Shown: positions 19,563 to 24,743 of the stretch, in pieces
Position numbering within the stretch: the stretch's first letter is position 1
How the letters are laid out: each line of letters starts with the position of its first letter
IMG/VR virus record: IMGVR_UViG_3300021425_000184
Coordinates: 1-24,743 of that record
DNA from: a virus
Length of the DNA: 24,743 nucleotides
Strand: one strand, 5' to 3'
Notes under the pieces: generated by a model
Database searches by the model: none
Told to the model about the DNA's origin: nothing
What the model saw: the letters and a program-made list of their open reading frames with translations, nothing else
Made by a program: the position numbers and the translations under genes

Positions 19563-21145
19563 ATCATCAACCCTGCCCCGATTGTGGGAGCAGTGACGCA
19601 TTAACAATAAACGAAGACAACTCCACTAAGTGTTTTTCTTGTGGAGTTTTTAAAGCGGGAGACTTTGAACAATCTCCCATGATAGTAATGGACAACACAA
19701 ATAAAAATTTCCCTTTCATTGAGGGTTCCTACCAAGCCCTCGAATCCCGAGGCATCGACGAAGCTACCTGTCGTAAATACAGGTATCAGGTCGGTTACCA
19801 CAATGGCAACAAATGCCATATCGCAAACTACTACGACATTGACGGACAGAAGATTGCTCAAAAGTATCGATACGCTAACAAAGAGTTTCGGTGTTCGGGC
19901 AAGCCTGACCACTTCTTTGGGCAAAACATATGGGCGAACCCTACGCCTGGATTTAAGATTGTTGTAACTGAAGGAGAAATAGACGCCATGTCAGTCTCCG
20001 TGGCCACCGGGGGGAAATACCCTGTTGTTTCGCTTGGCGCTGGCTCACAGTCGGCCAAGGCGATGTTCAAGCGCCACCTTGAGTGGCTCTCTGGCTTTAA
20101 GGAGGTTGTCCTTATGTTCGACATGGATGAGCAAGGCCGTAAGGCAGTCGAGGAGGTGGCCCATCTGCTTCCTGCGGGTAAGTGTAAGGTTGCCCATCTG
20201 CCTATGAAGGACGCTAACGATTGTTTATTGAGCAATAACAAGGCAGCAATCATCGATGGGATCTTTGACGCGAAGCTTTGGAGGCCTGATGACATCCTGG
20301 CAGGCGCAGACATCTACGACAAGATCGCTGAGCACCAAGATGTTGAGGCCCTAGAGTATCCCTTTGAGGGCCTTAACAAGATAACGCATGGCCTCAGGCA
20401 CTCTGAGATCGTCACGTTGTGCGCTGGTAGTGGTATTGGTAAAAGCCAAGTGTGTCGGATCATCACGCACCACCTCATGAAGACAACTGACAAGCGCATT
20501 GGCTATATTGCCCTTGAGGAGTCAGTAGAGCGCACAGCATTGTCGTTGGTTGGGCTGGAGATGGGCAAGTGCCTTCACCTCGCTCCGTTTGAGCGTGATG
20601 ATGAGTTCAACGAGGCCTTTAAGGCAACGGTAGGCAATGGTCGTTTTTACGTTTATGATCACTTCGGTAGCCTGGCGTCAGACAGTCTACTCAATCGGAT
20701 TCGCTTCATGATCAAGACGTATGACGTTGACTTCGTGGTGCTTGACCATATCAGCATTGTTGTCAGTGGAATCGGTAACGGTGATGAGCGCAGGCTTATT
20801 GACAACACCATGACCGCACTGCGTTCGCTTGTTGAGGAGACGAAGGTCGCCATGTTACTTGTGAGTCATCTGAAGCGTCCTGAAGGCCGAGGCCATGAAG
20901 ACGGACGCGCAGTCAGTCTGTCAGATCTCAGAGGTTCCCAGGCAATCGCCCAGTTATCTGACATGGTTTTGGGACTGGAAAGGGCACAACAAGCCGAAGA
21001 GGTTGAGGACCGCAACAAGACAACCGTGCGCGTCCTTAAGAACCGCTTCAGTGGTGAGACTGGGATTGCCTGCACTCTGACCTATGACAACGAGACTGGC
21101 AACCTTGCCGAGTCGCACCTTATTCAAACCAGCAACCCATTTTAA
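19538..21145 (+). CDS. Bifunctional primase-helicase (T7 gp4-like)
   Basis: The 535-residue protein primes lagging-strand synthesis and unwinds the fork as a hexamer. The zinc-binding domain has Cys13, Cys16, Cys32 and Cys35. The TOPRIM primase domain shows VVTEGEID (Glu145) and LMFDMDEQG (Asp195, Asp197). The RecA-like helicase has Walker A GSGIGKSQ (Lys302), the IALEES segment, Walker B FVVLDHISI, the LLVSHLKRP motif with the family's His, and the SLSDLRGSQAIAQLSD region. I chose ATG 19538, since an earlier TTG at 19511 only extends into the endonuclease gene. An in-frame ATG at residue 48, just after the zinc domain, could yield a short helicase-only form like T7 gp4B. The C-terminus ends SNPF without the acidic tail known from T7. 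Confidence 0.95.
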   Translation: MAEPTALLNHQPCPDCGSSDALTINEDNSTKCFSCGVFKAGDFEQSPMIVMDNTNKNFPFIEGSYQALESRGIDEATCRKYRYQVGYHNGNKCHIANYYDIDGQKIAQKYRYANKEFRCSGKPDHFFGQNIWANPTPGFKIVVTEGEIDAMSVSVATGGKYPVVSLGAGSQSAKAMFKRHLEWLSGFKEVVLMFDMDEQGRKAVEEVAHLLPAGKCKVAHLPMKDANDCLLSNNKAAIIDGIFDAKLWRPDDILAGADIYDKIAEHQDVEALEYPFEGLNKITHGLRHSEIVTLCAGSGIGKSQVCRIITHHLMKTTDKRIGYIALEESVERTALSLVGLEMGKCLHLAPFERDDEFNEAFKATVGNGRFYVYDHFGSLASDSLLNRIRFMIKTYDVDFVVLDHISIVVSGIGNGDERRLIDNTMTALRSLVEETKVAMLLVSHLKRPEGRGHEDGRAVSLSDLRGSQAIAQLSDMVLGLERAQQAEEVEDRNKTTVRVLKNRFSGETGIACTLTYDNETGNLAESHLIQTSNPF

Positions 21146-21146
21146 A

Positions 21147-22955
21147 ATGATGAACACTGCTGTATTTGACATAGAAACAAACGCCATCAAGGAGTGGAAG
21201 ACTCTGGGTGGTCTCGAGGTCGTTCATTGTATTGTCATCATGGACAATGAAGGGACTCACCGATACCGGAACAACTCTGAGATGGACACGATCCCAGAGG
21301 CCCTTGAAAGACTCGCTAAGGCTGACTGCCTGGTTGCACACAACGGCATTGGGTTTGACTTACCTGCACTCAAGAAGCTTTATGGTTTTACCCATGACCG
21401 TGTGATCGACACGATGGTCCTTGCTCGGCTCAACCACCCTGATCGTAAGAAGGAAGACTGGACCGAGGCGAAACTCCCAACTTTCCTACGAGGCTCGCAC
21501 TCGTTGAAGTCTTGGGGCATGCGCCTCGGAGTCCACAAGGATGACCATGGTGCCACCGAGTCTTGGGAGAGATGGAGTGAAGCGATGGAGGACTACTGCG
21601 TTCAAGATGTAGTTGTGAATGAGGCCTTGTTTACCTACCTCATGCAAGACCGAACACCCACTGACCAAGACCTTGTTCTTGAGATGGACTTTGCAACGGC
21701 CATCCGTCAGCAAGAGTGGAATGGGTTTCCGTTTGACATGGATGCGGCTGAGCAACTCTTACAGAAGCTTATTGTTCGGAGAGTCACTCTCGAGGAGGAT
21801 CTACAACAACTATTCCCTCCGAAGGTCATTGCCACTAAGCGCCCTTGGTGGATCACCGACGATATGAAGCAATGGGAGACCAAGAAGGAAGCCCTTGCGG
21901 CTGGCTACAAGGCTGCTGAGATCGAGAAGGGGCCGATGAGGACAAAGTCTGTTCCGTTCAATCCCTCCTCACGGGACCAGATCGCAGAGCGCCTTATGGC
22001 TGACGGGTGGGATCCCAAGTATTACGAAGGGAAACGACCAGCCATCAATGAGCTTGTGCTCCGAGAGATAAACAGCAAGAAGAGCCTAGCGCTCCTTGAG
22101 TATCTGTTGGTAGCTAAACGGCTTGGCCAACTCTCGGAGGGACGCCAAGGATGGATGAAGATGGTAAACAACGGACGCATCCACGGCTCAGTGAATACAG
22201 GAGGGACCGTCAGCGGTCGGTGTAGTCACCAGGCTCCCAACATTGCTCAATGTCCTTCCGTGTCTGCTGAGTATGGTTACGAGTGCCGTTCGTTGTTCAT
22301 TGCTCCTCCAGGCCGTGTCTTGGTGGGTTGTGATGCTTCCGGGCTCGAGTTGCGAATGTTAGCCTCTTACTTGCACAAGATAGACGACGGGCGATACACC
22401 AACGAGATTCTTAGTGGTGACATACACACCGCCAACCAAGAGGCCGCAGGCTTGCCTGACAGGAACTCAGCCAAGGCGTTTGTCTATTGCCTCATTTATG
22501 GTGGTAGTGATAGTAAGCTTGGCGAGGTTATTGGTGGCAATGCGACTGACGGTAAGCGCCTTAAGTCTGAGTTCTTCCGTAAGATGCCTGCGATAAAAAG
22601 ACTGCGTGACGCCGTCCAAGATAAGGTCAAAGGCTTTGGGTTCCTCAGGGGACTTGATGGCCGTAAGCTTCCCTGTAGGTCTCCGCACAGTAGCTTGAAT
22701 CTTTTGTTGCAGTCAGCAGGGGCAATTTGCATGAAGCAAGCCCTTGTTCACTTTGTTGAGGACATGGAAGGGAAGGAATATCTTATGCACGCTAATGTCC
22801 ACGATGAAGTTCAGTTCAGTTGTGACCCCAGAAGGGCCCATGAATACGGACAACGCTTTGTAAACGCTATTAAGAAAGCTGGAGAAACTTTTAACCTCCT
22901 GTGCCCACTAGATGGAGAGTATAAAATCGGAACTAACTGGGCTGAAACACACTAA
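21147..22955 (+). CDS. Family A DNA polymerase with 3'-5' exonuclease (T7 gp5-like)
   Basis: The protein is 602 residues (T7 gp5 is 704). Proofreading motifs are VFDIETNA (Exo I), LVAHNGIGFDLPAL (Exo II) and MEDYCVQDVVVNEAL (Exo III). Polymerase motif A is GCDASGLELRML (Asp396), motif B is RNSAKAFVYCLIYGG (Arg439, Lys443, Tyr447), and motif C is NVHDEVQF (Asp553). Tyr447 aligns with T7 Tyr526 and E. coli Pol I Phe762. The segment between LQQLFPP and PFNPSSRDQI, where T7 carries its thioredoxin-binding loop, is present but shorter. The start is the tandem ATG at 21147/21150, 1 nt after the primase stop. An upstream in-frame ATG at 21084 lies inside the primase gene and is unlikely. Confidence 0.96.
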   Translation: MMNTAVFDIETNAIKEWKTLGGLEVVHCIVIMDNEGTHRYRNNSEMDTIPEALERLAKADCLVAHNGIGFDLPALKKLYGFTHDRVIDTMVLARLNHPDRKKEDWTEAKLPTFLRGSHSLKSWGMRLGVHKDDHGATESWERWSEAMEDYCVQDVVVNEALFTYLMQDRTPTDQDLVLEMDFATAIRQQEWNGFPFDMDAAEQLLQKLIVRRVTLEEDLQQLFPPKVIATKRPWWITDDMKQWETKKEALAAGYKAAEIEKGPMRTKSVPFNPSSRDQIAERLMADGWDPKYYEGKRPAINELVLREINSKKSLALLEYLLVAKRLGQLSEGRQGWMKMVNNGRIHGSVNTGGTVSGRCSHQAPNIAQCPSVSAEYGYECRSLFIAPPGRVLVGCDASGLELRMLASYLHKIDDGRYTNEILSGDIHTANQEAAGLPDRNSAKAFVYCLIYGGSDSKLGEVIGGNATDGKRLKSEFFRKMPAIKRLRDAVQDKVKGFGFLRGLDGRKLPCRSPHSSLNLLLQSAGAICMKQALVHFVEDMEGKEYLMHANVHDEVQFSCDPRRAHEYGQRFVNAIKKAGETFNLLCPLDGEYKIGTNWAETH

Positions 22956-22959
22956 AAAT

Positions 22960-23682
22960 ATGAAACTAATAATTGATGGGGACATGCTCCTTTACCGCGC
23001 TGGGTTTTCCTGCGAGGTTGAGGTGCGCTGGGACGACGACATTTGGACCCTTCAGTCCAACGAGAACGAAATGAAGGATCACTTTGATGTGGCCCTTAGT
23101 GGACTTGTTAAACTCATTGATCCCGAGGCTCAGGTGATTGTTGCATTCTCTGATAAGGAGAACTACCGCTACGACATCTTCCCAGGCTACAAAGCCAACC
23201 GGAAGAACACAAGGAAGCCACTAGGCCTTAATACCCTACGTGATTGGGCCATTGAGAGCTACGATTCACGGGTGTTCCCGCGCCTTGAGGCTGATGATGT
23301 TTGTGGCATTATGTGCACCAACGACAAGGACTGTGTGGCGGTAAGTGGCGACAAGGACTTCGGGACCCTACCGATCCGCTGGTTCAACATGCTCAAGGGC
23401 ACCATGCACGATGTCACCGAGGAGGAGGCAGACAACTTCCACCTTATCCAAACGCTTGCCGGGGACGCCACTGATGGCTACGGAGGCGTCAAAGGGCTCG
23501 GCGTTAAGACTGGCCAAAGGCTTCTCGACAAGAAGGGATACACCTGGGACACTGTTGTTGAAGCATACGAGAAAGCAGGGCTCACCGAGGATGATGCCTT
23601 AGTGACCGCCAGGCTCGCTCGGATACTGCGTAACACCGACTATGATGGTGTTGATATTAAACTGTGGGAACCAAAACGATGA
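22960..23682 (+). CDS. 5'-3' exonuclease (T7 gp6-like)
   Basis: This 240-residue flap/5' exonuclease of the FEN/PIN-like family (T7 gp6 is 300) removes RNA primers and degrades host DNA. The N-terminus MKLIIDGDMLLYRAGF carries the first metal-binding aspartates. Further motifs are YRYDIFPGYKANRK, RLEADDVCG, AVSGDKDFGT and GDATDGYGGVKGLGVKTGQRLL, the last being the helix-hairpin-helix-type DNA-binding segment with catalytic aspartates. I chose ATG 22960 because the N-terminal motif begins there; an upstream ATG at 22912 is inside the DNA polymerase gene. It lies 4 nt after the polymerase stop, continuing the replication operon. Confidence 0.93.
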   Translation: MKLIIDGDMLLYRAGFSCEVEVRWDDDIWTLQSNENEMKDHFDVALSGLVKLIDPEAQVIVAFSDKENYRYDIFPGYKANRKNTRKPLGLNTLRDWAIESYDSRVFPRLEADDVCGIMCTNDKDCVAVSGDKDFGTLPIRWFNMLKGTMHDVTEEEADNFHLIQTLAGDATDGYGGVKGLGVKTGQRLLDKKGYTWDTVVEAYEKAGLTEDDALVTARLARILRNTDYDGVDIKLWEPKR

Positions 23683-23724
23683 CAGGGCTATGGATAATAC
23701 CAAAACAATTATGAATAAACCACT

Positions 23725-24102
23725 ATGAGAAAACCAATACCTGAAGAGATTGTTCTCCCCGACTCTGGGGAGCGTAGCGAATTTAACACGGGCGCAGTTC
23801 GAGATGCTATGCGCGGCAAGGGGATGCCTAGTTGCATTCCTACAGGGGCACTCCGGGCAGTCGCTCGGCGCTTCGAGGACGGGGCCACCAAGTATGGCCG
23901 AGACAACTGGTGCAAGGGAATCCCTTTGTCCCGTTACGTTGACAGTTTGTATCGTCACTTGTGGTCGTATATGGATGGGGACACCTCTGAGGATCACGGT
24001 GGGGCAATCATTTGGAATGCTATGTGCCTCGTTGAGACCTCTGAGATGATAAAAAACGGGGATCTTCCAGCCGAATTGAACGACATAGACAAAGACGTAT
24101 GA
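23725..24102 (+). CDS. dATP/dGTP diphosphohydrolase-like protein (MazG-related, PF18909 type)
   Basis: This 125-residue protein carries the pattern of the phage family once called DUF5664: FNTGAVRDAMRGKG, then ALRAVARRFEDGATKYGRDNWCKGIPL, then YRHLWSYMDGDTSEDHGGAIIWNAMCL. The His and acidic residues of the EDH segment are the likely metal-binding/catalytic part. Members are described as nucleotide pyrophosphohydrolases, some in phages that replace adenine with 2-aminoadenine, but many in phages that do not. Here it may adjust dNTP pools after host DNA breakdown by the endonuclease and exonuclease next door (inference). The gene overlaps the next one by ATGA. Confidence 0.7.
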   Translation: MRKPIPEEIVLPDSGERSEFNTGAVRDAMRGKGMPSCIPTGALRAVARRFEDGATKYGRDNWCKGIPLSRYVDSLYRHLWSYMDGDTSEDHGGAIIWNAMCLVETSEMIKNGDLPAELNDIDKDV

Positions 24103-24311
24103 GCTTATATGAATCTACTGATAGCTTCCCGAGTATACCTCTGAGCGTCTTAGAGGCCCTTGAGGAGACATATCCCAAGAAGGACTTTGGCCCTACGGCT
24201 TCGCTAAGACAACTGGACCACCACTACGGACAGAGATCAGTGATTGTTTTTCTTCGTCAAATATATGAAGAACAAAACCGTAATATTCTCAACAATACTA
24301 ACATAAGATAA
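24099..24311 (+). CDS. Small conserved-looking protein of unknown function
   Basis: This 70-residue protein contains IPLSVLEALEETYPKK followed by SLRQLDHHYGQRSVIVFLRQ and YEEQNRNIL, which looks like a short helical motif seen in proteins encoded near the portal gene of T7-like phages. I cannot assign a function. The start is fixed by an ATGA overlap with the preceding gene, and it stops 3 nt before the next gene, so it belongs to the same transcript. Confidence 0.65.
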   Translation: MSLYESTDSFPSIPLSVLEALEETYPKKDFGPTASLRQLDHHYGQRSVIVFLRQIYEEQNRNILNNTNIR

Positions 24312-24314
24312 ACC

Positions 24315-24512
24315 ATGTGCATGTCTGCCCCTAAGATGCCACCACCACCTAAGCCGATAGCGCCTCCTCCGCCTCCCACCAAAGTCGCACAGAAAGTAGT
24401 TAATCCGGCGATGCGAAGAAGAAGACAGGCAGCACCTAAACGATCTCCACTGACAATCCCCCGTTCCGCACTGAGTTCACCCCAAGGCGGGACGGGGGTT
24501 AATTATAAATAA
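24315..24512 (+). CDS. Small proline-rich basic protein, likely virion/tail assembly (T7 gp6.7/gp7.3-like)
   Basis: This 65-residue protein starts MCMSAPKMPPPPKPIAPPPP, followed by a basic RRRRQAAPKRS stretch and a C-terminus SPLTIPRSALSS ending GGTGVNYK. The MC-S-PK start recalls T7 gp6.7. The end, basic residues followed by a short SLxIxRS-like motif and a Gly-rich tail with Asn near the C-terminus, recalls T7 gp7.3. Both are small virion-associated proteins encoded just upstream of the portal gene, which matches the position here. Similarity is short and compositional, so the call is tentative. Confidence 0.5.
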   Translation: MCMSAPKMPPPPKPIAPPPPPTKVAQKVVNPAMRRRRQAAPKRSPLTIPRSALSSPQGGTGVNYK

Positions 24513-24533
24513 ATATAACATATAGAAACCCCT

Positions 24534-24743
24534 ATGTCATTACAATATGGAACTGTAGCGCGTGACGTTACGTCCGCAGCAGACATCGACGTGGCCTGGA
24601 ACGGAAGCTCTGGCATGTTCGCAGTGATCGGAACATTCGGCACCGCGCAGATCAAGCTACAGCATAAGCTCGCTGATACCTGGGTAGACATCGGCGACGA
24701 CGTTACGTTCACTGATGACGGCCAAGCGTTGTTCACGACGTCC
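24534..24743 (+). CDS. 3'-truncated gene for a beta-rich, probably structural protein
   Basis: An open frame from ATG 24534 to the right edge encodes 70 residues, from MSLQYGTVARDVTSAADIDV to TFTDDGQALFTTS, without a stop. The pattern GMFAVIGTFGTAQIKLQHK plus TWVDIGDD looks like a small beta-sandwich of the kind found in phage decoration or head-associated proteins, but no family is confidently recognised. It follows the proline-rich gene after 21 nt with an A-rich leader and no Shine-Dalgarno sequence. It should lie near the portal gene beyond the edge. Confidence 0.55.
   Translation, partial: MSLQYGTVARDVTSAADIDVAWNGSSGMFAVIGTFGTAQIKLQHKLADTWVDIGDDVTFTDDGQALFTTS

Noticed and set aside
23679-23728. 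Two minicistrons of 11 and 12 residues between the exonuclease and diphosphohydrolase genes, both with ATGA overlaps
   Set aside because: Such tiny frames arise easily by chance in AT-rich spacers, and the peptides have no recognisable features.

Overview
This window is most of a T7-like podovirus genome (Autographiviridae/Autographivirales type). Diagnostic genes are a single-subunit RNA polymerase, T7-style single-stranded DNA-binding protein, endonuclease I, primase-helicase, family A DNA polymerase and 5'-3' exonuclease. It also has a tail tubular protein B, the four internal virion proteins A-D in T7 order, and small and large terminase subunits. Every convincing long gene is on the + strand. 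No integrase, tRNA, insertion sequence or CRISPR array was seen. The host cannot be read directly. Most start codons lack a Shine-Dalgarno sequence, and several follow A/C-rich leaders ending in AAGAACAATG or similar, which hints at a host that relies little on Shine-Dalgarno pairing (inference).

Layout. 1-13057: late region, with the 3' part of tail tubular protein B, internal virion proteins A, B, C and D, a small holin-like membrane protein and both terminase subunits. 13058-13251: regulatory gap with a strong sigma70-type promoter, a divergent pair of a repeated motif and a 14-bp inverted repeat. 13252-13570: a very acidic small gene and a strong intrinsic terminator. 13571-13987: gene-free, G-rich, structured DNA. 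13988-15655: early-type small genes coupled by ATGA overlaps (one encodes an HhH-GPD-like/DUF7178-like protein), ending in a second strong terminator. 15656-15980: a second regulatory gap with the same divergent motif pair and a probable minus-strand gene for a 32-residue membrane peptide. 15981-24743: a small basic protein, RNA polymerase, the replication block, a dNTP-diphosphohydrolase-like protein and small genes leading towards the portal/capsid region, which lies outside the window.

The order terminase, early genes, RNA polymerase, replication means the window reads across the expected ends of the linear virion DNA. It is therefore probably a permuted or circularised assembly, and the physical ends should lie between about 13058 and 13987.

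The most unusual points are as follows. (1) A 23-28 bp motif occurs four times as two divergent pairs of similar spacing, and two copies directly abut start codons. (2) The internal virion proteins are enlarged and rearranged: protein C ends in a 3D/double-psi-barrel-like domain and protein D carries an HExxH metallopeptidase-like domain, with no T7-type lytic transglycosylase seen in D. (3) Three tiny genes or gene fragments are easy to miss: a 30-residue membrane peptide in an ATGA-coupled chain, the minus-strand 32-residue membrane peptide, and a reading frame interrupted by one in-frame TGA. (4) No tail fibre, endolysin or spanin gene is found at the usual T7 positions covered by the window.
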